Shown: piece by piece, positions 37,317 through 46,274 of the stretch
Numbering within the stretch: position 1 is the stretch's first letter
How the letters are laid out: each line of letters opens with the position of its first letter
Source: Nostoc paludosum FACHB-159
GTDB lineage: Bacteria > Cyanobacteriota > Cyanobacteriia > Cyanobacteriales > Nostocaceae
Length of the DNA stretch: 64,000 nucleotides
NCBI RefSeq assembly: GCF_014698835.1
Contig: NZ_JACJTU010000007.1
Coordinates: forward strand, 1 to 64,000
Direction of reading: 5' to 3'
Program-made: the position numbers and the translations under genes
Notes under the pieces: generated by a model
Told to the model about the DNA's origin: nothing
Databases searched by the model: none
Seen by the model: only the letters and a program-made list of their open reading frames with translations

Positions 37317-38323
37317 TTCTCCTCCTGGTCATACCAATTACAACCACAAAGATCGCAAATTTTTTGTAAAGTTGGTATTGGAATTCCTTGTTTTTCTAAA
37401 ATAGCCTTAATGGTTTCTGTCTTATTAGTAGAGATAGTTTTAGGTAAAAACTCACTTTGATAATTTAACCAATCCCTCATATCCTTCTCTAAAAATGGAT
37501 TGATTGCAGGTAAACCAAAAGGATATTTTGGTTGCCAAGCTGAATCATATTGCTCGACAAAACCGACATTCCATCCAGATACTACACCTTGGCGATCTAT
37601 GAGAAATACGATTAGTTTGTAACTATTTTGCTGAATGTCGTTTTCTGATATTTGTTGAGCAAGTGATTCCCAAAAATCCCTAAGTAAATCGCATAAATTT
37701 TCTTTAATCGTTTGATCTACATTATCAAAGACAATTAAAACATTCTGTGATTTCCATAGTTCACAAATTTTTTCTGCAATTTGAGAATACAAGCTATTCT
37801 CAGGTAAATGAACCCGACCTGCAAATTCGTTCCAAATGGCTAAGATATCGGTTCTGGCTGAAGTTCGATTTAAGTCAATAATAATTTTTTTATCTTCCAA
37901 AATTTTTGGAAAAATCAAAGCCAGTCGCTTCAGCAACCATTTTTGACCGTAGTTCTTACAACAGCCCTGAATTAAAAACATCCCATAAGAGTATTTTCCA
38001 GCAATCTCTTCAAAGAGGTTATGCTGTTCCCAGTAGCCTAGCTTCAATAGTGGTTTATATAAATCCAAACTTTGGCTTTTTTCTAAGTCAGCCTTTTGCG
38101 ATTGTTCGGGTTGATTAATCTGTTCTTCTAATTCATCTAGTTCTTCTTCGATTTCTTTTTGTTTTGCTTCATATTCCTCAATTCGCTGTTCTAACTCATA
38201 TTTCGCTTCCGCATCGGTTTTGATGATTATTTCTTTCTTGAAAAATCTTAACTTTTTGCTAACTTCTTCCCATTCCTCTTCTAGGTCTTGATATCTTGCC
38301 TTTAAACGCTTAAGCGAAGGCAT
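37301..38323 (-). CDS. Coiled-coil iSTAND-like protein
   Basis: A 340-residue first gene of the operon. Residues ~1-95 are a charged coiled coil (LEEEWEEVSKKLRFF, EAKQKEIEEELDELEEQI). The rest resembles the inactive-STAND (iSTAND) NTPase-like module: in place of a P-loop it has FLIQGCCKNYGQKWLLKRL, with no Lys-Ser/Thr pair, and a Walker-B-like LIVFDNVDQ. That module is reported in conflict loci as a sensor or scaffold. It should oligomerise through the coil. Its promoter probably lies in 38324-38500. Confidence 0.82.
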   Translation of the reverse strand: MPSLKRLKARYQDLEEEWEEVSKKLRFFKKEIIIKTDAEAKYELEQRIEEYEAKQKEIEEELDELEEQINQPEQSQKADLEKSQSLDLYKPLLKLGYWEQHNLFEEIAGKYSYGMFLIQGCCKNYGQKWLLKRLALIFPKILEDKKIIIDLNRTSARTDILAIWNEFAGRVHLPENSLYSQIAEKICELWKSQNVLIVFDNVDQTIKENLCDLLRDFWESLAQQISENDIQQNSYKLIVFLIDRQGVVSGWNVGFVEQYDSAWQPKYPFGLPAINPFLEKDMRDWLNYQSEFLPKTISTNKTETIKAILEKQGIPIPTLQKICDLCGCNWYDQEEKWLRL

Positions 38324-38504
38324 ATATTCTCCTTAATTTATATTTTAAATATCTATTAATATCGCAGTCATTTTAGCATCTATTCTTGCCTAAAAAAACT
38401 GACAACAAGAGTTGAATAATCCTATTTGAGTTGTGAAATTAGTCGTGGAGGCAGTCAATAGACAATAGGCAACAGATTTTTTCACGAATGATTTAGGATT
38501 GCTA

Positions 38505-38612
38505 TATAGCCATTGAAGCATAGTTTAGGACATAAGGCGACTGTAAAACCAAGACACAAACAGATTTTCACAAACCTATTGCCTGTTGCCTTTTGCCTAC
38601 TATTTACTCAAA
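38505..38612. repeat. Interspersed repeat abutting a stop codon (copy B)
   Basis: GAAGCATAGTTTAGGACATAA, then CAGATTTTCACAAACC, CCTGTTGCCTTTTGCC. It matches copy A near 29722-29795 in order and spacing with small indels. It lies between the conflict operon promoter side and the 3' end of the amidase gene. Confidence 0.65.
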
Positions 38613-38614
38613 AC

Positions 38615-39964
38615 TTAAAGAAGTCCTGCTGACTCATACAATCTTTTGAGCATTGCTGTAATTCTTGTTCCATAATCTAAATCTGCTGACCAGCGCCCTG
38701 ATAGTTGGTCAATTAATGGTGCAATTCCTCGCGTCACAAAGCGAAACCTGGGATCTACTACTTCCTGTACCAAAGGCTCTAAACTAGCGTAAGCTTTTAG
38801 ATGTTGGACGTGTGCCCTGACTCCAATTCTGGCACTGGGAAAAGATGCAGCCTCGGAACCGCCGCCGATAGTACCTAAACCAGCAAAGTTATTTTGTTCG
38901 GGTTTAATATCACCACCAAACCTTAAAAATCCCGTTTCTACACACATTTGACAAAAGGCAATATCATAATTTACCCCTTCTATACCTGCTTCTTCTCGAT
39001 AAAGTTTTGAGATATCAGGAAACTTTACCAAAGCATTTTCATTATTATTTCTGAGGAATAATTGTAACTGGACTTCTGAAGTATTACCGTTTGACATTAC
39101 CCGCTCTAATTGACCAGGACAAACTATGAAATTCGAGCGCAAGCTGACAGTACGAGTTCCAGCATCCCAGCCGACTGCAACATTAAAATCCCGCAGTTCG
39201 ATCGCTTTGACATAAACTATTTTCCGATAAGTAATTCGATTGACATTCGGTGCTTTTGATAAATCTATTCGCAGACGGTCTACTAAATCAATGGGAATGT
39301 AAGCATTACCATTAACTAAAATTCCTTGTTCTGAATAATTTTGCCCGTTAATATTAATATTAATTGGTGGGTAAGTCGGTTCTGTAGGAGTTCCGGTAGG
39401 ATCGATTAGACGACTCCAAGATGCCAATCCGTCAGCAATTCCCAAAGCAAAATCGCGGCGACGAGTTTGCAGCAAAGCCCGATCCTCTGGACTGCTGAGA
39501 AATCCCACTTGCATTAACAAAGCTGGAAGCCTTGTCTGGCGACAAAATGCCAAACTACCCAATCCACTATTTGTATCTGGCTTGACTCCGCGATTTGGTA
39601 ATTGGGGTACGCGGCGCAACAAGGCCACTAGCAACTGTTCAGCATTGGCTTTACGCTCAGTATTGTTGGCAATGTAGAACACACTAGCCCCACGCACAGC
39701 AGGACTGCCAGCTGCATCAGATTGAATTTCTAGCGCCACATCACCCCGGCGTCCACGGGAATTGATCCAGCTGATAGTTTGAGCAGCACTCAAATCATCA
39801 GGAACTGCTAAAATTTCAAAATTCCGCGCCCGCAGTTCCGTAACAATCAAATCCCGCAGCAGAATCATTTCTTTAGCTTCAGTTGTACCACCAGCGATCG
39901 CACCCGGATCGATTCCTCCCGCTTCTTTGCCTCCGTGAGCCGCCGAGATAAAAATACGTCCCAT
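38615..39964 (-). CDS. Amidase_3-like/glucosaminidase two-domain protein
   Basis: A 449-residue protein without a signal peptide. The N-terminal ~190 residues follow the N-acetylmuramoyl-L-alanine amidase fold (FISAAHGGKEAGGIDPGAI; TTEAKE). The third zinc-ligand motif reads VALEIQSDAA instead of an LH-type sequence, and the catalytic Glu block reads LLMQVGFLSS, so two key residues look like Gln. A middle region (~205-300) resembles a copper-amine-oxidase-N-type domain (YIPIDLVDRLRIDL). The C-terminal ~150 residues are glucosaminidase-like, with Glu in FCQMCVETGFLRFGG and NNFAGLG. It probably binds or cuts peptidoglycan through the C-terminal domain. Divergent from dnaG. Confidence 0.8.
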   Translation of the reverse strand: MGRIFISAAHGGKEAGGIDPGAIAGGTTEAKEMILLRDLIVTELRARNFEILAVPDDLSAAQTISWINSRGRRGDVALEIQSDAAGSPAVRGASVFYIANNTERKANAEQLLVALLRRVPQLPNRGVKPDTNSGLGSLAFCRQTRLPALLMQVGFLSSPEDRALLQTRRRDFALGIADGLASWSRLIDPTGTPTEPTYPPINININGQNYSEQGILVNGNAYIPIDLVDRLRIDLSKAPNVNRITYRKIVYVKAIELRDFNVAVGWDAGTRTVSLRSNFIVCPGQLERVMSNGNTSEVQLQLFLRNNNENALVKFPDISKLYREEAGIEGVNYDIAFCQMCVETGFLRFGGDIKPEQNNFAGLGTIGGGSEAASFPSARIGVRAHVQHLKAYASLEPLVQEVVDPRFRFVTRGIAPLIDQLSGRWSADLDYGTRITAMLKRLYESAGLL

Positions 39965-40094
39965 CTTTCAGTATTTCCTCTGTTAAAATTAAGCGTCAGC
40001 AATTTTAGACATAATTGGTGGCTTTGCAACAACAATATAATAGCTATCAGAAGTCGAAAGTCATTTGTCCTTTGTTATTTCTCCAAAGTTGATG

Positions 40095-40258
40095 GCGAGG
40101 GATTGGGGACTGGGGACTGGGGACTGGGGACTAGGGGGATAGGGGATGGAGAGACAAGCCGAATAACCAATATCCAATCCCCAATACCCAATACCCAATC
40201 CCCAGTCCCCAATACCCAATCCCCAATCCCCAATCCCCAGTCCCCAATCCCCAGTACC
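40095..40258. repeat. STRR1 inverted array upstream of dnaG
   Basis: GGGGACT heptamers (about 40104-40132) are followed, after a short spacer, by CCCCAAT/CCCCAGT/ACCCAAT heptamers (about 40170-40257). The array ends one base before the dnaG start codon, so it forms the 5' leader or ribosome-binding region of that gene. Confidence 0.85.
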
Positions 40259-42214
40259 ATGCAAATCCCCCGCTTACACCCAGACACAATTGAAGAAGTT
40301 AAACTACGAGCTGATATTGTCGATGTCGTCTCGGAGTACGTAGTTTTACGTAAACGAGGGAAAGATTTTGTCGGGTTGTGCCCGTTTCATGATGAAAAAT
40401 CTCCCAGCTTCACCGTCAGCCAAACTAAGCAAATGTATTATTGCTTCGGCTGTCAAGCTGGGGGAAATGCCATTAAGTTTGTCATGGACTTGGGAAAGCG
40501 TTCTTTTGCTGAGGTAGTACTGGATTTAGCACGGCGTTACCAAATACCCGTACAAACCTTAGAACCCGAACAACGCCAAGAATTACAGCGTCAGCTGTCT
40601 TTGCGCGAACAATTATATGAAGTTCTGGCTTCTTGTGCACAGTTTTATCAACATGCCCTCAGACAATCCCAAGGGCAAAAGGCAATTGAATATTTGCAAT
40701 CTAACCGCAGACTTCAAGAAGAAACCATACAGGAGTTTGGTTTAGGTTATGCGCCGGCAGGTTGGGAAACTCTGTATCGCTATTTAGTGGAAGACAAACG
40801 TTATCCAGCACAACTGGTGGAAAAAGCCGGATTGATTAAACCACGCAAAGAAGGCGGCGGTTATTATGATGTGTTCCGCGATCGCTTAATGATTCCCATC
40901 CGCGATGTCCAAGGACGCGTCATCGCTTTCGGTGGTAGAACCCTGACTGACGAACAACCAAAATATTTAAATTCACCAGAAACCGAACTTTTTAGTAAAG
41001 GTAAAACATTATTTGCCCTCGATCGCGCCAAAACCGGAATTTCCCAACTCGATCAAGCGGTGGTAGTGGAGGGTTATTTTGATGCGATCGCCCTCCACGC
41101 TGCTGGAATTAATAACGCCGTCGCCTCCCTGGGTACAGCCTTAAGCTTAGAGCAAGTGCGGCTAGTATTACGTTACAGCGAATCGAAACAACTAGTACTC
41201 AACTTTGACGCTGATAAAGCCGGAACCAATGCAGCTGAAAGAGCGATCGGCGAAATTGCCGAACTAGCATATAAAGGAGAAGTTCAGCTAAAAATTCTCA
41301 ATTTACCTAATGGCAAAGATGCTGATGAATACTTGCGCGAGCAAACACCAGAAAATTATGCACAACTGTTAGCAAATGCGCCCCTTTGGCTAGACTGGCA
41401 AATTCAACAAATTATTCAAAACCGTGACTTAAAACAAGCTACCGACTTTCAACAAGTAACTCAGCAAATAGTTAAATTACTCAAAAATATCGCGAACAGC
41501 GATACGCGGAATTATTATGTTTCTTATTGTGCAGAAATCCTCAGTTTAGGCGATACCAGACTTATACCACTACGAGTCGAAAATTTACTAACTCAAATTT
41601 CTCCCCCTGCGCCTACATATTCCAAACCAGTATCAGCGAAAAAAGCATGGGGAGGTAGTGAAAAATCCCCACTCCCTACAGAACGCAGCCTTTTAGAACA
41701 TGCAGAAGCATTATTACTGCGAATTTACTTGCATTGTCCCGAACAGCGTCAAGTAATTATTGACGAACTAGAAGAACGGGATTTGCAATTTAGCCTTTCC
41801 CACCATCGATTATTGTGGCGGCAGATTTTAGAAACAACGGTGGAACAGGAAGATTTTACCCTGAGCGTTCGCGTAGCGTCTCGTAGAGAAGTCGAAGGGT
41901 TAATTTCAACTCTGCAAAACAAATATTTAGAATTATCAGAAGACCTGGGATTAGTATCGCATCTATTTCATTTGAACGAGAAAACGAAGAAAGAAATACT
42001 TCGGACTCCGCAGGTGGTTCAAGCGGCGATCGCTTGCATGGATTTGGTAATGCTGGAAAAACGCTATCGCCACTTTCTCGAACTCTGGCAGCAAACCGAT
42101 CCCGAAACCGAACCAGAAAAGTATCAATCCTATTATCAGGCTTTTTATGCCGAAAAACTCAAACTTCAAAAAATAGACAGACAACGGCTATTTTCCATCA
42201 CAGAATTGTTGTAG
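40259..42214 (+). CDS. dnaG: DNA primase
   Basis: Synthesises RNA primers at the replication fork. From the ATG at 40259 ([17 protein letters not shown]) it is 651 residues, the normal cyanobacterial length; the frame stays open far upstream only because of STRR1 repeats. The zinc-binding domain has [11 protein letters not shown]...CFGC (Cys/His/Cys/Cys). The TOPRIM core has [12 protein letters not shown] and LNFDADKAG, with FGGRTL in the RNA-polymerase domain. The C-terminal helicase-interacting domain runs from about 430. No Shine-Dalgarno is visible because the leader is repeat DNA. Confidence 0.95.
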   Translation: MQIPRLHPDTIEEVKLRADIVDVVSEYVVLRKRGKDFVGLCPFHDEKSPSFTVSQTKQMYYCFGCQAGGNAIKFVMDLGKRSFAEVVLDLARRYQIPVQTLEPEQRQELQRQLSLREQLYEVLASCAQFYQHALRQSQGQKAIEYLQSNRRLQEETIQEFGLGYAPAGWETLYRYLVEDKRYPAQLVEKAGLIKPRKEGGGYYDVFRDRLMIPIRDVQGRVIAFGGRTLTDEQPKYLNSPETELFSKGKTLFALDRAKTGISQLDQAVVVEGYFDAIALHAAGINNAVASLGTALSLEQVRLVLRYSESKQLVLNFDADKAGTNAAERAIGEIAELAYKGEVQLKILNLPNGKDADEYLREQTPENYAQLLANAPLWLDWQIQQIIQNRDLKQATDFQQVTQQIVKLLKNIANSDTRNYYVSYCAEILSLGDTRLIPLRVENLLTQISPPAPTYSKPVSAKKAWGGSEKSPLPTERSLLEHAEALLLRIYLHCPEQRQVIIDELEERDLQFSLSHHRLLWRQILETTVEQEDFTLSVRVASRREVEGLISTLQNKYLELSEDLGLVSHLFHLNEKTKKEILRTPQVVQAAIACMDLVMLEKRYRHFLELWQQTDPETEPEKYQSYYQAFYAEKLKLQKIDRQRLFSITELL

Positions 42215-42325
42215 CGATGTTTACTAATAAGTCAAATTCATTACTAATCCGTATTGCTCTAGCTCAATGATATGACGGTAGATAGTGTAACGCACTACCC
42301 GCTAAATCTCAGGAGAGGTTGAGTC

Positions 42326-42418
42326 ATGGTAGCTATTGATGAGCATGGACAACTTCTAGCATTTAAGATAGATATAAGCTTTTATTCTGCCTTCCCTCAG
42401 AGGGTGAGCATTGGTTGA
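42326..42418 (+). other. Possible small open frame with ribosome-binding site
   Basis: A 30-residue frame (MVAIDEHGQLLAFKI..., ending QRVSIG) with AGGAGAGG about eight bases before the ATG. It matches nothing I know. It could be a real small peptide, a leader for the kinase gene, or a fragment. Low certainty. Confidence 0.25.
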
Positions 42419-42463
42419 GTGTGGTTATTGAGTATAAAAATATATCAATAATTTATACTTACA

Positions 42464-44263
42464 ATGCTAAAAGTAGGGTATTTGAGCATTAAACGAGAAT
42501 CTTTGCATTTATTATGCCCAAAAGCGTTGATGTACAGTTTTTCTAAGGTTCACTGCATAAATCCTGATTGTCAACGTCCTTATCCTCAACCTTGGGGAAA
42601 CAAATTTTGCAACAGTTGTGGCGCACCGCTACAGTTGTTAGACCGCTATGTTCCAATTCAGCGTTTGGGTTCCGGGGGATTTGCTCAAATATATACGGTT
42701 TGGGATGAAAAAACTCAAACCGAGAAAGTGCTGAAAGTGTTGGTAGAAGATTCACCAAAAGCACTGGAATTATTTACCCAAGAGGCGGAGGTTTTATCGA
42801 GATTACACCATCCTGGGGTGCCCAGAGTTGAAGCTGACGGGTATTTTCAGGTAAATTTGTTCAACCCCAAACCTCACCAGCTGCCTTGTTTGGTAATGGA
42901 AAAAATCAATGGGCAGACTTTAGAGGAGATATTACAAAAATATCCACAAGGGTGTCCAGAGAATTTGGTTTTAAACTGGTTCGCCCAAGCTGTAGAGATT
43001 TTAAAAGAATTACACAAACGTCAAATTATTCACCGAGATATTAAACCTTCTAATTTGATGCTGGATACCTTTGCAGGGGAACCAAAAAGCGATCGCCTGG
43101 TATTAATTGATTTTGGCGGAGCAAAACAAGTTAGCCCTTCAAAAGTGGGTTCCCGGTCTAGTTCCACCCGATTATTTTCTTCTGGCTACAGTCCACCAGA
43201 ACAGGTGACTGGAGGCATTGTAGGGCCTGGTGCCGATTTTTATGCCCTTGGTCGAACAATGATTGAACTACTAACGGGCAAGTATCCGCCAGATTTAGAA
43301 GACCAGCAAACTGGCGAGTTGCGCTGGCGAACCCAAGTTAATGTCAACCCGGAGTTAGCAGACTTGCTGGATGAGATGGTACAGGAAGATGTGCGATCGC
43401 GTCCGGTAAATGCAGTGATGATTGAGAAACGCCTAGCCAAGATTTCTCAACCATTACCGTCGCCAGGGTTATTTTCCCAACTGCGCGATCGCCTCAAGCA
43501 AACCTCAACCCAAGCCTCCCAGAACTTGACACAGCTAACACAAGCTGTCGAACAAGCTTTAGGTCAATTTGGCCAAGGTGTAAATCAAACCATTATTTTT
43601 ATTATTCAGACAATTCTGAAAATTGTACGAGCTTGTTTGGCAACGATTTGGGCGATGATGCTGACTAGTTTTGGTGCTTGTTTTGGTGCGATCGCTGGTT
43701 TTATTTTGGCCTATCGCACCAGCTTGGGGCCTCGCATTGTCGAATTTCTTTTGCTTCAGGTTAACCAATTAGTTCCCAACACCCAACCCAGCTTCGGGGC
43801 AGATATTTTAGTCTTTCTTGCTGCCGGTTGGGGAACCGCATGGGGGCTAACAGTATCCGGGTGTTTTGGTCAAAGACGGCGATTTTTAGTAGCCTCATTG
43901 ATGGGGATCGTTAGTTATGGCTTCGGGTGGTTGATTTTGCAATTCATCACGCCAAGAAACAGCGGCGAGGGCTTAGTGGCAATGATTTTGCTGGGAGTTT
44001 GCCTACTCACCTTAAGTTTAGGACTTCGCAGCCATCATATAGTGTATGCAGTGTTCGCTGCCTTTGGCAGTGCGATCGGCTATGCAACTTTGATTCTTTT
44101 GAACTTAGCACCTCCGATGTTGGAATTTTCCACTCAACCAGGCTGGGCAGAGTTATACAAGCCTCTGATTTTGTTTGGTTCTGTAGGCTTATTTCTCAGC
44201 TTTTGGTTAGGAGTGAGCTTTTACCTAATTGTCCCTGGGTTGCGTTTTTTGGGCTGGAGGTAA
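42464..44263 (+). CDS. Serine/threonine protein kinase with zinc ribbon and membrane tail
   Basis: A 599-residue Hanks-type kinase; the ATG at 42530 (MYSFSKVHCINP) may be the true start, which would remove 22 odd residues. A zinc ribbon CINPDC...CNSCG precedes the kinase domain: RLGSGGFAQIY (Gly loop), VLKVL (Lys), HRDIKPSNL (catalytic Asp) and DFGGAK. A linker rich in Gln/Thr follows, then about five hydrophobic helices (from ~390) that anchor it in the membrane. The N-terminal kinase should face the cytoplasm. Target and signal are unknown; this architecture is common in Nostocales. Confidence 0.88.
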   Translation: MLKVGYLSIKRESLHLLCPKALMYSFSKVHCINPDCQRPYPQPWGNKFCNSCGAPLQLLDRYVPIQRLGSGGFAQIYTVWDEKTQTEKVLKVLVEDSPKALELFTQEAEVLSRLHHPGVPRVEADGYFQVNLFNPKPHQLPCLVMEKINGQTLEEILQKYPQGCPENLVLNWFAQAVEILKELHKRQIIHRDIKPSNLMLDTFAGEPKSDRLVLIDFGGAKQVSPSKVGSRSSSTRLFSSGYSPPEQVTGGIVGPGADFYALGRTMIELLTGKYPPDLEDQQTGELRWRTQVNVNPELADLLDEMVQEDVRSRPVNAVMIEKRLAKISQPLPSPGLFSQLRDRLKQTSTQASQNLTQLTQAVEQALGQFGQGVNQTIIFIIQTILKIVRACLATIWAMMLTSFGACFGAIAGFILAYRTSLGPRIVEFLLLQVNQLVPNTQPSFGADILVFLAAGWGTAWGLTVSGCFGQRRRFLVASLMGIVSYGFGWLILQFITPRNSGEGLVAMILLGVCLLTLSLGLRSHHIVYAVFAAFGSAIGYATLILLNLAPPMLEFSTQPGWAELYKPLILFGSVGLFLSFWLGVSFYLIVPGLRFLGWR

Positions 44264-44400
44264 ATGGCATTGGGCATTGGGCATTGGGCATTGGGCATTG
44301 GGCATTGGGTATTGGGTATTGGGGTGTTGACTGATAACTGATTAATTATTCACACCTCTACTCCTCTGCCCCTCTGCCTCCTGCCTCCTGCCCCCCTGCC
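44264..44400. repeat. GGGCATT and CTGCCTC repeat stretch
   Basis: Six to eight GGGCATT/GGGTATT heptamers (44268-44320), then a CCTCTGCC/CCTCCTGCC run (about 44358-44398). No gene is present. It separates the kinase gene from the next stem-loop. Confidence 0.75.
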
Positions 44401-44408
44401 AAAAACAA

Positions 44409-44448
44409 GATCCCCCTAGTCGTTTTTTTTCATCGAGCTAGGGGGATC
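44409..44448. terminator. GATCCCCCTAG stem-loop
   Basis: An 11-bp perfect inverted repeat, GATCCCCCTAG (44409-44419) and CTAGGGGGATC (44438-44448), with an 18-base loop containing a T8 tract. It could terminate the kinase transcript, though the T tract is in the loop, not after the stem. A related GATCCCCCTAAA..TTTAAGGGGGATC pair occurs at 56659-56773. Confidence 0.45.
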
Positions 44449-44667
44449 ACATATGTGGTAGTCTATAAATGGTTCGGTATAGTTCCTTACGACTCGATTG
44501 TATAGCCTAGATTCCACTTTGAGTAGTCCTAACGCAACAATTTATCGTATATTCATCGCTTCTTAATCAATGCTTCATGCCTGTTATTCACTTGGCAGAT
44601 TCTATATGTAATTATGACAGTACCGAGTGTACATTAGTTGTCATCCTTGTAAATATCTGTAACAAAT

Positions 44668-45231
44668 ATGAAACTTAAGATTGTCGCCACCGTCTGCTTG
44701 TTAGCTAGTTTCGGCTTTGCAGGGCAGACATTTGCATCAAACGTGCAAGACTTAGAGCAGTTGAAGGCGACAAATACTTGTCCCAGGTGTGATTTGAGTG
44801 GTGCTGACCTAACTCAACTGAATCTAAGTAGAGCCAATTTGCGGGGGGCTAACTTGAGTGGTGCAACGTTATCTCAAGTTAATCTCACCAATGCCGATCT
44901 CACAGGTGCGAATTTAGAGGGTGCAATTCTCAATTCGGCGAATCTCACTGGTGCTTCTTTAACCGGTGCAAACTTGAAATCAGCATCCCTAGAAAAAGCG
45001 GATTTGTCCTATGCAGGTTTCATGAGCGCTAATTTAGAAGCAGCAAACTTAAAGGATGCCAAATTGCTGTTTACTAATTTTCGGGCGGCAAATTACAGAC
45101 TAACAATTTTGAATGATGGCGTCGTTACCTCCGACAAACCATACGGTTGGTCGTTAGAGCGTCCAAATAACAGAGAATGTAACGAGTTCAGACCCGAAGA
45201 TACTCCAGGTACAACCTGCTACGGAAAATAA
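44668..45231 (+). CDS. Secreted pentapeptide-repeat protein
   Basis: A 187-residue protein with a Sec signal peptide (MKLKIVATVCLLASFGFAGQTFA, cut after TFA). The mature protein opens with LKATNTCPRCDLSGADLTQL, a Cys pair that may form a disulfide in the periplasm or lumen. It then has about 15 pentapeptide repeats of the A(D/N)LxX type (NLRGANLSGATL, NLTNADLTGANLEG) forming a right-handed beta-helix, and a short Cys-containing tail. Function unknown; a structural or binding role is likely. Confidence 0.88.
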   Translation: MKLKIVATVCLLASFGFAGQTFASNVQDLEQLKATNTCPRCDLSGADLTQLNLSRANLRGANLSGATLSQVNLTNADLTGANLEGAILNSANLTGASLTGANLKSASLEKADLSYAGFMSANLEAANLKDAKLLFTNFRAANYRLTILNDGVVTSDKPYGWSLERPNNRECNEFRPEDTPGTTCYGK

Positions 45232-45239
45232 GGGACAAT

Positions 45240-45266
45240 TAGAGACGTTGCATTGCAACGTCTCTA
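45240..45266. repeat. 27-bp palindrome, TAGAGACG family
   Basis: Arms TAGAGACGTTGCA and TGCAACGTCTCTA with one central T. It sits nine bases after the pentapeptide gene. It has the same outer sequence as the other TAGAGAC palindromes in this window. Confidence 0.85.
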
Positions 45267-45469
45267 CATCTGTTTGAATAGCAAAAAATCTTGGGGTGGG
45301 GGATATAATCTTTGATTTGGTAACTGTGTCTTAATAGTGGATGGGGCGATCGCTTTTTGAACAATATCCTATCTCAATATGTAGTACCGTAGCCCTTCAT
45401 TGGCGACGCAATAGCTAAAGTTAAGCTAAAATTCAAGCAGAGTAAGCATTTCACGCTTAGGAATACTCC

Positions 45470-46210
45470 ATGCTTGAGACTTTGGAAACGCGACTTTACG
45501 AACTAGAACAATTTGCCAACGCCCTTGTTTCTCATCAATTGACGCACATTAGCGTGGTGAGTGTTGGTGTCATCTTTGCAGCTGGCTTGCTCACCAGCCT
45601 AACGCCTTGTACGCTTTCTATGCTGCCAATTACCATTGGCTATATCGGCGGTTATGAAGCCAAAAGCCGTCTCCAAGGCGTTGCCCAATCAACTTGGTTT
45701 GCTCTGGGATTAGCAACTACTCTTGCAGGATTAGGTATCGTAGCAGGTTTGGTGGGAAAAGTCTACGGTCAAGTAGGAGTCGGTTTACCAATCATTGTCA
45801 GCATCATCGCCATTCTCATGGGGCTGAACTTATTGGAAGCACTACCTCTGCAATTTCCATCCTTGGGCGAAACTAATTGGATTTCCCAAGATTTGCCAGC
45901 AGGGTTGCGTTCCTATTCGCTGGGACTGACTTTCGGGTTAGTTGCATCTCCTTGCAGCACGCCTGTTTTAGCTAGCTTGCTTGGTTGGATTGCCAATACA
46001 GAAGACTTAATTTTAGGCGCTGTTTTATTACTTTCTTATACAGCCGGCTATGTAGCACCATTGATTTTAGCAGGGACTTTTACTGCTTCAATTAAAAAGT
46101 TGCTAGAACTACGCCGTTGGTCTGGTTGGATTAACCCAGTGAGTGGGGCACTATTAGTAGGATTCGGTGTATTTTCTTTAATTTCTCGAATTCCCCTTGG
46201 CAGTTTTTAA
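45470..46210 (+). CDS. ccdA: CcdA-like thiol-disulfide transporter
   Basis: A 246-residue six-helix membrane protein that carries reducing power across the thylakoid or plasma membrane, needed to keep apocytochrome c cysteines reduced. The two redox cysteines are in SLTPCTLSMLP (near 43) and VASPCSTPVLA (near 163), each followed by Pro-rich turns as in CcdA. It is directly upstream of ccs1 (64 bases), with which it forms the system II cytochrome c assembly pathway. Confidence 0.93.
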   Translation: MLETLETRLYELEQFANALVSHQLTHISVVSVGVIFAAGLLTSLTPCTLSMLPITIGYIGGYEAKSRLQGVAQSTWFALGLATTLAGLGIVAGLVGKVYGQVGVGLPIIVSIIAILMGLNLLEALPLQFPSLGETNWISQDLPAGLRSYSLGLTFGLVASPCSTPVLASLLGWIANTEDLILGAVLLLSYTAGYVAPLILAGTFTASIKKLLELRRWSGWINPVSGALLVGFGVFSLISRIPLGSF

Positions 46211-46274
46211 GTCAGGAGTCAGAATTCTGAATTCTGAATTCTCAAGATTGTACACCCATTAACACATGTGAGTA

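Noticed and set aside
39935..40258. Upstream extension of dnaG
   Set aside because: It consists of STRR1 repeats and overlaps the divergent amidase start; the primase family begins at [14 protein letters not shown] (40259).
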